Source: CAYJLF01 sp964371055
GTDB lineage: Bacteria > Eisenbacteria > RBG-16-71-46 > CAIMUX01
Length of the DNA: 64,000 nt
Direction of reading: 5' to 3'
Assembly: GCA_964371055.1 (NCBI GenBank)
Contig: CAYJLF010000022.1
Span: 33,766 to 97,765, forward strand
Of this stretch, positions 51,676 to 59,527 are shown piece by piece. Under the pieces are notes generated by a model. That model was not told the DNA's origin. It did not search any database and saw nothing but the letters and a program-made list of their open reading frames with translations. Each line of letters begins with the position of its first letter. Position 1 is the stretch's first letter. Position numbers and translations under genes: made by a program.

Positions 51676-53481
51676 ATGAGCGACCTGCCATCCCCCGCGC
51701 CGACCCCGGGAGAGATCCCGCCGCACCTCGAGGTCTACCTCGCGCGCCAGCGCTACGAGCTCTACACACCGATGGACCATGCAGGTTGGCGGTTCATCAT
51801 GAGGATCGGGCAGGCATTCTTCGCGACCCATGCTCACGCCAAGTACTTGGACGGCATTCGCGAAACCGGCATCGCGACGGAGCGGATTCCGCGGCTCGAG
51901 GAGATGGACGCCGCGCTCCGCCGCTTCGGGTGGCGAGCGGTCCCGGTCATCGGCTTCATCCCTCCGGCCGCTTTCCTGGAGTTCCAGGCGCACGGCCTCC
52001 TTCCGATCGCCTGCGACATGCGCAAGATCGAGAATCTCACCTATACCCCGGCCCCGGACATCGTGCACGAGGCGGCGGGGCATGCTCCGATCATCGCCGA
52101 TCCGGCCTACGCCGCGTATCTCCGCGGCTACGGTGAGATCTCCCGGCGCGCGATCTTCTCGCGCGAGAACATGGCGGTCTACTACGCGATCCGCCACCTC
52201 TCCGACACGAAGGAGCGGCCGGACGCCTCGCCGGCCGAGATCGAGGCGGCGGAACGTCGCCTGGAGGATCGCCTTGCCGAGGTGACCTACGACAGCGAGG
52301 TGGACTGGGTCACCCGCCTCGGCTGGTGGACGACCGAGTACGGTCTGGTGGGCTCCCTCGACGCGCCCAAGATCTACGGAGCCGGACTCCTCTCCTCGAT
52401 CGGGGAGAGCTACCACTGCCTGAGCGATCGAGTGCGCAAGATCCCCTTCTCACTCGATTGCATCCACCAGCCGTTCAACATCACCGAACCGCAGCCGCAG
52501 CTCTTCGTCACCCCCGACTTCGAGACCTTGAGCACCGTTCTGGAGCAACTCGCGGAACGTCTCGCCTTCCGCCGCGGCGGCCTCGCGGGGGTGGAGGCGG
52601 CCCGGCGGGGAGGAACGGTCTGCACCGTTGAACTGGACAACGGGCTGCAGGTGACCGGGATCGTCGAAGGGTACGAACCGAGGGACGCCGCCACGGCGAC
52701 CTCGACGGAGGCCGGGCAGGCGCAGCCCGAGCTCGTGCGGCTCTCCGGTCCAGTCATGTTTGCCCGATCCGACACCAGGCTCCCCGGCCACGGCCCTGAC
52801 CTCCACCCGCGTGGATGCCTCGCGCTCCTCGGCCGGCTGGCCGGATCGCCCCGATCGGCCTCTGATCTCACACCGTCAGAGTTGGCCGCGGCCGGATTCG
52901 CCGCCTCAAAGCGCGGCCGTCTGGAGTTCGCCTCCGGGTTCGTGGTGGAAGGGATCCTGGAGGATCGGCTGGAGCGAGACGGGCAGAACCTCCTCCTGAC
53001 GATGGGAGATTGCGTAGTGCGGCGCGGGGACGAGATCTTCCACCAGCCGTCGGACGGACGGCTCGCTCTGGCCTCTGGCCGGGCGGTCCCGAGCGTCTTC
53101 GGAGGAGCGGCCGATCGCCATGCGTGGATGCAGGCGACCGAGATCGAAGCGTATGAGCCGGGGACGCACAAGACGAACGCCACCGACGCGAACCGGGGCC
53201 TGAACGAGCTCTATGCCCACCTCCGTGCCCTCCGGGAGAGCGGTCGCGCGCCGGATGCCGTCGCTCTGAGTCGGCTCGTCGTCGAGCTCGATCGGGACTT
53301 CCCGGACGACTGGCTCCTGCGCTGGGAACTGCTCGAGCTGAATGCGGTGAGATCCCTGCGGGCGCCCTGGGAAGGCGAGGTGCGGCGGAGGCTCCAGGCG
53401 CTCCGGCAGCGAGGCGGAGAGATCGCGGAGAACATCGACCGGGGCCTGGCCCTGATCGAGGGCACCGTTTCGCGTCAGTAG
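51676..53481 (+). CDS. phhA: Long-form aromatic amino acid (phenylalanine 4-) hydroxylase
   Basis: Pterin- and iron-dependent monooxygenase making tyrosine from phenylalanine. The iron triad is H131 and H136 in IVHEAAGHAP and E221 in WWTTEYGL. AIRHLSDTKE and GAGLLSSIGESYHCL are also typical. The catalytic domain ends near residue 310. Residues 310-601 are an extra C-terminal half (TVELDNGLQVTGIVEGYEP; RGRLEFASGFVVEGILEDRL; a helical end) found in long-form enzymes of Bacteroidetes-type bacteria and absent from the ~260-residue proteobacterial PhhA. Its role is unknown to me. AGAAG precedes the ATG. The gene overlaps the convergent pseudouridine synthase by 7 bases. No pterin-recycling gene is adjacent. 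Confidence 0.9.
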   Translation: MSDLPSPAPTPGEIPPHLEVYLARQRYELYTPMDHAGWRFIMRIGQAFFATHAHAKYLDGIRETGIATERIPRLEEMDAALRRFGWRAVPVIGFIPPAAFLEFQAHGLLPIACDMRKIENLTYTPAPDIVHEAAGHAPIIADPAYAAYLRGYGEISRRAIFSRENMAVYYAIRHLSDTKERPDASPAEIEAAERRLEDRLAEVTYDSEVDWVTRLGWWTTEYGLVGSLDAPKIYGAGLLSSIGESYHCLSDRVRKIPFSLDCIHQPFNITEPQPQLFVTPDFETLSTVLEQLAERLAFRRGGLAGVEAARRGGTVCTVELDNGLQVTGIVEGYEPRDAATATSTEAGQAQPELVRLSGPVMFARSDTRLPGHGPDLHPRGCLALLGRLAGSPRSASDLTPSELAAAGFAASKRGRLEFASGFVVEGILEDRLERDGQNLLLTMGDCVVRRGDEIFHQPSDGRLALASGRAVPSVFGGAADRHAWMQATEIEAYEPGTHKTNATDANRGLNELYAHLRALRESGRAPDAVALSRLVVELDRDFPDDWLLRWELLELNAVRSLRAPWEGEVRRRLQALRQRGGEIAENIDRGLALIEGTVSRQ

Positions 53482-54497
53482 CCGGGTCCCGGATCCAGAC
53501 CGTTCAACGCGCAGAACCGGCGGAGTTCGGGAGGAAGCGGGGCCGAGACAGTGAAAGGCGCCCGGGTCACGGGGTGGTTCAAGGTGATCCTCCAGGCGTG
53601 GAGTCCCTGCCGATCCAGCGCCAGGCGCGCGCGGTCCTCGTCGGTGTAGTGCTCTCCGGCCGCCAGCTTGAGAAAGTAGGCCTCGTCCAGGCCGTAGAGC
53701 TTGTCGCCCACCACCGGGAGTCCGGCGTGACGGGCGTGAACCCGGATCTGGTGCAGGCGTCCCGTCCGGGGCCGGGCGAGGAGGAGCGTGTGATCGGGTC
53801 CCCGCGCCAGGGTCTCGAACTCCGTCCGAGCCCGCCGTCCCTCGCCCGGCGCGACCACGCCGACTGCCTTGCGCACCCGCGAGTCGAGCGCGCGCCCCAA
53901 AGGCGCATCGACCACGAACCTTTCGTCCGCGCTCCGGCCATGCACCAGCACGAGGTACTCCTTGCAGACCGTGTGCGCCTCGAACTGCCGCGCGAGAAAC
54001 GAAGTCGAGGCCCGGCTCTTGCCGAAGAGCACGACGCCGCTCGTCTCTCGGTCGAGGCGATGGACGATCCGGACCCCGGGATGATCCAGCGTCTCACCCC
54101 GGGACTCCAGCAGGAGGCAGAGGAGAGTGTTGCGGAAGTAGCGTCCCGACGGGTGGACCGGCAGGTGCGCCGGCTTGTCGACCGCGAGGATCCCTTCGTC
54201 CTCGAGCAGGATCCGGAGATCGACCCGGATCGGTGGTTCCGGCTCGCGGCGCGGGACGTAGTCGATCCGGTCGCCGAACTTCACGACGCGGGACGGACGG
54301 CAGGGCTGTCCGTTGACGAGGATCCGCCGAAGCTCGATCATCCGGGACCAGGCGGTGCGGGATCGGTAGGTGAACCGTCCCGCCAGGTAACGGTCCAGCC
54401 GCTGCCGCACCAGCGGATCCTCGATCCGGATGGCGCCGTGGCGGACCCACTTGGCCAGCGGGCGGAGGCCGGGCGGGTCGTCGGGGAGTCGTGACAT
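53475..54497 (-). CDS. RluA-family pseudouridine synthase
   Basis: A 340-residue RNA-modifying enzyme. An N-terminal S4 RNA-binding domain (RMIELRRILVNGQPCRPSRVVKFGDRI) is followed by the RluA catalytic domain with the essential Asp in VRIVHRLDRETSGVVLFGKS. Conserved KEYLVLVHG and RPRTGRLHQIRVHARHAGLPVVGDKLYG follow. ATG 54497 starts the recognisable protein; its ribosome site is poor. Whether it modifies 23S rRNA (RluC/RluD-like) or another RNA cannot be told. It is divergent from rsgA, 66 bases away, consistent with a ribosome-assembly neighbourhood. Confidence 0.9.
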   Translation of the reverse strand: MSRLPDDPPGLRPLAKWVRHGAIRIEDPLVRQRLDRYLAGRFTYRSRTAWSRMIELRRILVNGQPCRPSRVVKFGDRIDYVPRREPEPPIRVDLRILLEDEGILAVDKPAHLPVHPSGRYFRNTLLCLLLESRGETLDHPGVRIVHRLDRETSGVVLFGKSRASTSFLARQFEAHTVCKEYLVLVHGRSADERFVVDAPLGRALDSRVRKAVGVVAPGEGRRARTEFETLARGPDHTLLLARPRTGRLHQIRVHARHAGLPVVGDKLYGLDEAYFLKLAAGEHYTDEDRARLALDRQGLHAWRITLNHPVTRAPFTVSAPLPPELRRFCALNGLDPGPGY

Positions 54498-54563
54498 GGT
54501 TCTCGCATTGGAGCCGATCGAGCGAGCGCCTGTCCAGCGATCGGTGGAACGGGAGGCGAGGGA

Positions 54564-55481
54564 GTGGCCGGGATCGCGGAGGGGGTGGTTCGGCGGGTGC
54601 AGCCGCGCGTCGTCCTGGTCCGGGTCGGCGGCGAGGATGTAACCGCCCATGTCCGCGGGATTCTGAAGGGAGTGCCGCGGAATCGGGTCCACGTCGTCGC
54701 CGTCGGGGACCGGGTCGAGGTACGACGTCCCGAGTCGGGTGACGCCTGGCTCGAGAGGGTCCTGCCGCGCCGGAACGTGATCTCGAGAGCCGACCCCGGG
54801 GATCGCTCGGGACGGCGCCGCCAGGATCTGGCGGCCAATCTCGACCAGATCTGTGTCGTCGTCAGCGCGGCGTTACCGCGGTTCAACCCGCGCGCCGTCG
54901 ATCGTTTCCTCGTGCTGGCGGAGTCGGCCGGCGTGCCGCCCCTGCTCGTGGTGAACAAGTGCGACCTGGATGCCCCGGGCGCCGACTCGGTCGTCGCCTC
55001 GTGGCTGCCACTTTACGCGCGGCTCGGCTACCCGACCCTGGCGGCCAGCGCGTTGACCGGCCTCGGGATCGCGACGCTGCGAGATGCGCTCGCCGGCCGT
55101 ATCTCCCTCCTGATCGGCCCCTCCGGGGTGGGCAAGAGCACGCTCTTGAATGTCGCCTTCGGCGTTGCGCTGCGGGTCGGCGAGATCAGCCGCGCGACCT
55201 CCAAGGGGGTCCACACCACGACGCGCGTCGACTGGGTCGACCTGCCGGGCGCGGGTGCGGTGCTCGACTCCCCAGGGATCCGTAACCTCCAACCCTGGGG
55301 TCTGGATCGAGGGAACCTCGCCCGCTCGTTCCCGGAACTGAGGGCCCTGCCGGCCTGCCGGTTCTCCGACTGCCTGCACTCGGGAGAGTCAGGCTGCGCG
55401 GTCGAGGCGGCGCTGGCGACCGGGGAGGTCGACGTCCGACGCTACGAGAGCTACCGCCGGATCCTGGAGACCCTGACGTAG
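54564..55481 (+). CDS. rsgA: Small-subunit ribosome-maturation GTPase RsgA
   Basis: Circularly permuted GTPase that checks late 30S assembly. The OB fold (VVLVRVGGEDVTAHVRG ... VAVGDRVEVR) comes first, then G4 NKCDL, G5 ASALTGLG, G1 GPSGVGKSTLLN, switch ATSKGVHTTTRV and G3 DSPGIRNL. A C-terminal zinc knuckle CRFSDCLHSGESGC provides C-x5-C-x-H-x5-C. The 305 residues are normal length. It starts at GTG 54564 with GGGAGG seven bases before it. Confidence 0.95.
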   Translation: MAGIAEGVVRRVQPRVVLVRVGGEDVTAHVRGILKGVPRNRVHVVAVGDRVEVRRPESGDAWLERVLPRRNVISRADPGDRSGRRRQDLAANLDQICVVVSAALPRFNPRAVDRFLVLAESAGVPPLLVVNKCDLDAPGADSVVASWLPLYARLGYPTLAASALTGLGIATLRDALAGRISLLIGPSGVGKSTLLNVAFGVALRVGEISRATSKGVHTTTRVDWVDLPGAGAVLDSPGIRNLQPWGLDRGNLARSFPELRALPACRFSDCLHSGESGCAVEAALATGEVDVRRYESYRRILETLT

Positions 55482-55569
55482 AACCCCTCGACGCAGAAGC
55501 TCCCGGCGGGCTCCGGTGAGTGGGGGACGAGGCCTGAGAACGAGGCGGGAGGAACCTGCGCCGAAAGGG

Positions 55570-56391
55570 TCAGGATCCCCGCACGAGGTGGGCCATGAGG
55601 GGGGCGTCGGAGCTGACCTTGGTGACGAAAACGGTCCGGCGGCCCCAAGCCCGAGCCTGTTCCTTGGTCGGGAACCAGATGTCGGCCTTCTGCTTCCACT
55701 TGGAGTGCATCGTGTCGTGGGCCTCGAAGACCCCGACGCCGGGGATCAGCACCTTGTCGCCGTAGGCAAAAGGCGCCCCCGGTGTGAACTCGCGCAGCAG
55801 ATCCCGGCTCAGGGCGATCGTCCCGGCCACCGTCTTTTTGCCTGACGACGTGACGTGTGGCGAATCGTCCGTCTCGGTCCCGCAACTCGTGTAGGCCGTG
55901 ACCTGGATCAGCTGGAAGCGGAAGCCGTGCCCGCGACGCTCGGATCGACGCTGATCCATCCCGTCCACGCCGACCCCGGACACGCCCATCCCGGACACAT
56001 TCAGCGCCTGCCTGGCCGCGAGTGGCTGGCCGGAGCGCCACGCGATCGGGCTGGCGTCGGACTCCGGCGTGGCCTCCTTGAGGATGACCTGGGTGGCGAG
56101 ACCGAACCCCAGGCGCGACGCCCAGTCATTCCAGGTGAGGGGATCGAAGGGGACCGGTTCCCGCAGGCCGGCGCTGTTCGGGGCGACGGCGTCGGTGATG
56201 GTGGCGTCGACCGCCCGGATCAATCCGATCAACCCGAAAAGAGTGAGGGCGGCGGCGGCCCGGCGGAACCAGAGGGGCATCGGCTGCGCCATCCGCGGCA
56301 GCGGCTCGCGCGGCGTCGCGATGCGGCAGCCCCCAAGGAGCTGCTGCAGGTGACGTCCCCACACGAGCGGCTTCAGATCGGGATGCCTCAT
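55570..56391 (-). CDS. 3D-domain protein, probable cell-wall lytic transglycosylase-like
   Basis: A 273-residue protein with one N-terminal membrane/signal segment (WFRRAAAALTLFGLIGLI at about 42-59) and a C-terminal 3D (Asp-Asp-Asp) double-psi barrel. Motif positions: VTAYTSCGTETDDSPHVTSSGKK, AGTIALSRDLL, GDKVLIPGVGVFEAHDTM. The MltA/YuiC-type barrel often cleaves peptidoglycan glycan strands. The ATG at 56391 has AGGAGAGAGG upstream; a start at 56292 or 56280 nearer the membrane segment is also possible. A Cys sits inside the first motif, which is unusual. It is divergent from the XRE-cupin pair. Confidence 0.78.
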   Translation of the reverse strand: MRHPDLKPLVWGRHLQQLLGGCRIATPREPLPRMAQPMPLWFRRAAAALTLFGLIGLIRAVDATITDAVAPNSAGLREPVPFDPLTWNDWASRLGFGLATQVILKEATPESDASPIAWRSGQPLAARQALNVSGMGVSGVGVDGMDQRRSERRGHGFRFQLIQVTAYTSCGTETDDSPHVTSSGKKTVAGTIALSRDLLREFTPGAPFAYGDKVLIPGVGVFEAHDTMHSKWKQKADIWFPTKEQARAWGRRTVFVTKVSSDAPLMAHLVRGS

Positions 56392-56771
56392 CCGTCGGTG
56401 CCTCTCTCCTAAGTCTCTTGATCTCGATGCGAGCCGGCGGGGAGCGAGTCTCCGCGGCTCTTCGGCCAGAGGGGGGAAGTCTACCGTCGGGGGTCGGGAC
56501 GGTCAAGGCGACGGGTATCCGTCGGGCCGACCTGGTACGAGCAGTCGCAACAATCCCCGTGCCGTCCCGGGCCGCTTTCGGCTGTCCCGCTCCCCGGCGG
56601 CTGCCGGCGAGGTTCCAACCTCCTCAAAAGGGAAGGGATTCCAGTATGCACCGAAACCTTCCCGTGCTAAAGTCAGGTCGCACAGAATCCGGCTGTCTCG
56701 CCGAGCGGGAACAGGGAAGTCACCGTTTCGGATGTCGTAGCAGTATGGGTACCTTGCGGATATGCTTTCGC

Positions 56772-56782
56772 GGGGGGGGGGG
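56772..56782. repeat. Homopolymeric tract of eleven G
   Basis: An uninterrupted G11 run lies about 70 bases before the start codon of the first XRE-cupin regulator. Such tracts slip in replication and could vary promoter activity; they are also prone to sequencing and assembly error. Confidence 0.7.
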
Positions 56783-56815
56783 CGGCCGGACCTCCAGACA
56801 ACGCGCGTGTTGACG

Positions 56816-56828
56816 AACGGTGACCGTT
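56816..56828 (+). promoter_or_regulatory. Possible operator of the XRE-cupin regulators
   Basis: Perfect 6-base arms AACGGT/ACCGTT with a one-base centre, 22 bases before the start codon and just upstream of the ribosome site. Position and symmetry fit an autoregulatory site for a dimeric XRE protein. Confidence 0.4.
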
Positions 56829-56850
56829 GGGCAGAGAGGAGGAGGCAAAG

Positions 56851-57414
56851 ATGGCGGAGGCGGTAGGCAGGTTGCTCGGGCGCCGGATCCGGCGCATTCG
56901 ACAGGAAAAGGGACTGACCCTCAAACAGATCGAAGGGAGGGTCGGTGTCAGCGCGACGCACATCTCTGAGATCGAGCGTGGCAAGACTTCGCCGACGATC
57001 CAGGCGTTGGAGAAGATCGCACACGCCCTCGAGGTCCTCCCATCGCACCTGATCGACCTGCCCAGCTTATCCAAGGCGGCAGTCCGGCGCCCGGACGAGC
57101 GGAAGTCGATCTCGATGGACGGTGACTCGATCCAGTTCCAGCCGCTGACGGACCGCGCGGTCTGCTCAGAGATGTCGCTCTTCTACGCCACGATCACCGG
57201 CAGCGGCCAGGTGGGAGGCGTCGACGGACATCGTGGTGAGGAGTTCTGCTACGTGCTGGACGGTTTCCTCGAGGTCACAGTCGACGGCAAGGCCTACGTC
57301 CTGCGGCAGGGGGATACGATCCACTTCAAGGCGGCCCGTCCCCATCACATCCGCAACCTGACCAACCAGCCGGTACGCACGCTCTGGGCCGTGCGGCCGA
57401 AGCTGTTCATCTAG
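56851..57414 (+). CDS. XRE-family regulator with C-terminal cupin
   Basis: A 187-residue transcription factor: helix-turn-helix (LTLKQIEGRVGVSATHISEIERGKTSPTIQALEKIA, ~residues 20-55) and a cupin sensor (~105-180). The cupin keeps plausible metal ligands in GHRGEEFCYVLDG and RPHHIRN. Such HTH-cupin proteins commonly sense a small metabolite. ATG 56851 is chosen because GAGGAGG lies seven bases upstream; a TTG 24 bases earlier is open but lacks a site. Its stop is followed after 9 bases by the start of a paralogous regulator, and an 11-G run and a dyad lie upstream. Confidence 0.9.
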   Translation: MAEAVGRLLGRRIRRIRQEKGLTLKQIEGRVGVSATHISEIERGKTSPTIQALEKIAHALEVLPSHLIDLPSLSKAAVRRPDERKSISMDGDSIQFQPLTDRAVCSEMSLFYATITGSGQVGGVDGHRGEEFCYVLDGFLEVTVDGKAYVLRQGDTIHFKAARPHHIRNLTNQPVRTLWAVRPKLFI

Positions 57415-57423
57415 GAGGTGGCC

Positions 57424-58011
57424 ATGGTCAGCAAGGAACTGGTCGGAAGCCGCATCCGGATGATCCGTCTGGGCCAGCGGAAGACCCTCAAGGAAGTCGA
57501 GGCCGCGTCGGGGTTCTCCTCGACCCACATTTCGGAGATCGAGCGGGGCCGCACCTCGCCGACGATCGGGGCCCTGATCCGGATCGCCCACGCGCTCGAC
57601 AAGGATCCTTCCTTCTTCATCGAGGAGCGGGAACTGGACGAGGTCTGCGTGACGAGTCAGGAGAACCGCCCCAACTCGCTGGCGGGCATCGACTTCGATG
57701 GTGACGGCGTCAGGCTGGAAGGACTGACCCGCGGCGTGCTGGGCGGGCGGCTGCTCGCGTTCGAACTGGAGCTCGATCCCGGCGGTCGCGCCGAGCCGCG
57801 CCACCTGCCGGAGAACGGCGACCTCTGCCTGGTCTGTACGGAGGGGGAGTGCACGATCGTCCTCGACGGACAGCCGGAGTCGTTCTCGTCGGGCTGCAGC
57901 CTGCATCTCTGCGTGGAGGATGCGTCGTTCCGCCTCGAGGGGCATCCGGAGCGTCGCTGCCGGTGCTTGGTTTTCCTCGATCCCAAGGAGGCGATCTCGC
58001 AGGTACGTTGA
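57424..58011 (+). CDS. Second XRE-cupin regulator, paralogue with degenerate cupin
   Basis: A 195-residue paralogue of the preceding regulator. The HTH is very similar (KTLKEVEAASGFSSTHISEIERGRTSPTIGALIRIA). The cupin is diverged: the first motif reads EPRHLPENGDLCLVCTEGE and the second SSGCSLHLCVEDASFRLEG, with the usual His/Glu metal ligands mostly lost and cysteines added. ATG 57424 follows AGGAGG by five bases; that site overlaps the end of the first gene (TAGGAGG), so translation is coupled. The pair may form heterodimers or bind overlapping sites. Confidence 0.88.
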   Translation: MVSKELVGSRIRMIRLGQRKTLKEVEAASGFSSTHISEIERGRTSPTIGALIRIAHALDKDPSFFIEERELDEVCVTSQENRPNSLAGIDFDGDGVRLEGLTRGVLGGRLLAFELELDPGGRAEPRHLPENGDLCLVCTEGECTIVLDGQPESFSSGCSLHLCVEDASFRLEGHPERRCRCLVFLDPKEAISQVR

Positions 58012-58096
58012 CCGGGGCCCGCTCGCGGTCGCGCGAGCGCCTGCGCCCGTGTGGTCCGGGCGTCGCAGGGCAGTAGGGCTGACTCCGAGAGCTGAC

Positions 58097-59011
58097 TCAG
58101 GAGGCGAATCCGCCGGGCGGGTTCGCCTCTTCCTCCTTCGGTCCGGCTGCTGCGCGTTCGAACTCCTTCGCCTCACCCCACCTTTGTTCGAGTCGATCCA
58201 ACCCCAGCGAGGAGAGCGTTTCCCCGCGACGCGCGGCTTCATCCGCCATGTGGTTGAACCTGCGGCGGAACTTCCGAGTCGCCGCGCGCAGCTCCTCCTC
58301 CGCGTCGAGACCCAGGGCGCGAGCGAGGTTCACCACGGCGAAGAGAAGGTCGCCGATCTCCTCGCGCACTGCGTCCGAGGGCGGAGCGACAGTCCCGGGA
58401 CGGTCGTTCCCCTCGGCCGGAGCCGCTCCCATGGCCGCCTGCAGCTCCTGCAACTCCTCTTCGATCTTCGGCACCACCGCGTGCGCGTGCGGCCAGTCGA
58501 ACCCGACCGCGGCCGCCTTCTGCTGCACGCGATGGGCCTGCAGGAGGGCCGGAAGAGCCGGGGGGGGCTCCGGGAGCGCGTCTGGCGGACCCGGATCGGG
58601 CGCGATCCCGGAAGCGCCGCGCTCGGCCCGCTTGATCGACTCCCAGAGGCGCGCGGCCTCCGCCGCATCGGCGACCTCGGCGGATCCGAAAACGTGCGGA
58701 TGGCGGCGAGTCAGCTTGGCCAAAGTCGCTTCCAGGATGGCGTCAAACTGCGGTCCGCCCCGCTCCTCGACCGTCACCTGCACCATCGCCAGAAGGAAGG
58801 CTACGTCGCCGATCTCCTCGGCCAGGTGCTCGAGGTCCTCCCGGCGGGATGATTGCAGGACTTCGTAAGCTTCCTCGACCAGATGGCCGGCCAGGTTTTC
58901 CGGACTCTGGGACCGGTCCCACGGGCATCCCTGTGGTCCCCGCAGGATGCGGACAAGTTCGAGCAAGCGATCCCAGGGGGATCGATCGGCGGATGCGGCT
59001 GCGTGGGACAT
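58097..59011 (-). CDS. mazG: Nucleoside triphosphate pyrophosphohydrolase MazG
   Basis: House-cleaning enzyme that hydrolyses (d)NTPs to monophosphate and pyrophosphate. Two MazG domains: the first with ILRGPQGCPWDRSQSPENLAGHLVEEAYEVLQ and HLAEEIGDVAFLLAM; the second with KIEEELQELQAAM and REEIGDLLFAVVNLAR, the Mg-binding acidic helices. At 304 residues it is slightly longer than E. coli MazG because of a proline-rich linker (PDALPEPPPALPALL). The start at ATG 59011 (SHAAASADRSPWDRLL) avoids overlap with the divergent cdd gene. No MazEF toxin genes adjoin. Confidence 0.93.
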   Translation of the reverse strand: MSHAAASADRSPWDRLLELVRILRGPQGCPWDRSQSPENLAGHLVEEAYEVLQSSRREDLEHLAEEIGDVAFLLAMVQVTVEERGGPQFDAILEATLAKLTRRHPHVFGSAEVADAAEAARLWESIKRAERGASGIAPDPGPPDALPEPPPALPALLQAHRVQQKAAAVGFDWPHAHAVVPKIEEELQELQAAMGAAPAEGNDRPGTVAPPSDAVREEIGDLLFAVVNLARALGLDAEEELRAATRKFRRRFNHMADEAARRGETLSSLGLDRLEQRWGEAKEFERAAAGPKEEEANPPGGFAS

Positions 59012-59062
59012 GGCCGGTAGGGTAGCATGAGCACCGACCGCGGTGGTCATCCCGGAGGTCCC

Positions 59063-59527
59063 ATGTCTCGCCGAGGGAAAAAAGCGCACGCGCCCTTCGC
59101 CTCATCCCGAAGCCCGGCCGAGGCGGCCGCCCGGGCCGCCCGGCGCGCCTGGGCCCCGTACTCCACGTTCCGGGTCGGAGCGGCGATCCTGGATGATCGG
59201 GGCGAGATGTACACCGGTGCGAACCTGGAAAATGCCGCCTATCCGCTCGGAATCTGCGCCGAGCGCGCCGCGCTCCTGGCGTGGCGCGTGGCGGGCGGAG
59301 GTACGATCACGGACGTCGTCATCCATACCGACACGGAGGTCCCGACGCCGCCGTGCGGTCTCTGTCGCGATGCGCTCGCTCGCTGGAGTCCCGGCGCGCG
59401 GGTCTATCTCCACTGCCGCGCCGGTCTGTCCAGGCCACGCGGGCCGGCCGACTGGCTCCCTGGCGCCTCGGTTCCATCCCGACCACCCGCCCGGGCGGCC
59501 GGCCGCTCTTCGGCGCGGCGCGCGTGA
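59063..59527 (+). CDS. cdd: Cytidine deaminase
   Basis: Zinc enzyme converting (deoxy)cytidine to (deoxy)uridine for pyrimidine salvage. Zinc ligands and catalytic Glu are in GICAERAALLAW, and the paired cysteines in PTPPCGLCRDAL; YSTFRVGAAI and GANLENAAYPLG are substrate-binding segments. It is 154 residues from ATG 59063, which has GGAGGT before it. The stop overlaps the GTG start of the nucleoside phosphorylase gene, making a salvage operon. Confidence 0.92.
   Translation: MSRRGKKAHAPFASSRSPAEAAARAARRAWAPYSTFRVGAAILDDRGEMYTGANLENAAYPLGICAERAALLAWRVAGGGTITDVVIHTDTEVPTPPCGLCRDALARWSPGARVYLHCRAGLSRPRGPADWLPGASVPSRPPARAAGRSSARRA

Larger units (their letters stand above)
56392..56850. other. 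459-base divergent intergenic region upstream of the XRE-cupin pair
   Basis: It contains a run of eleven G (56772-56782), a TTGACG hexamer (56810-56815) without a matching -10 at normal spacing, and an AACGGT/ACCGTT dyad (56816-56828). No gene is seen. Confidence 0.5.

Noticed and set aside
58021..58038. Hairpin GCTCGCG/CGCGAGC after the second XRE-cupin gene as a terminator
   Set aside because: A 7-base stem is present but no T run follows; it may still slow polymerase but is not supported as an intrinsic terminator.
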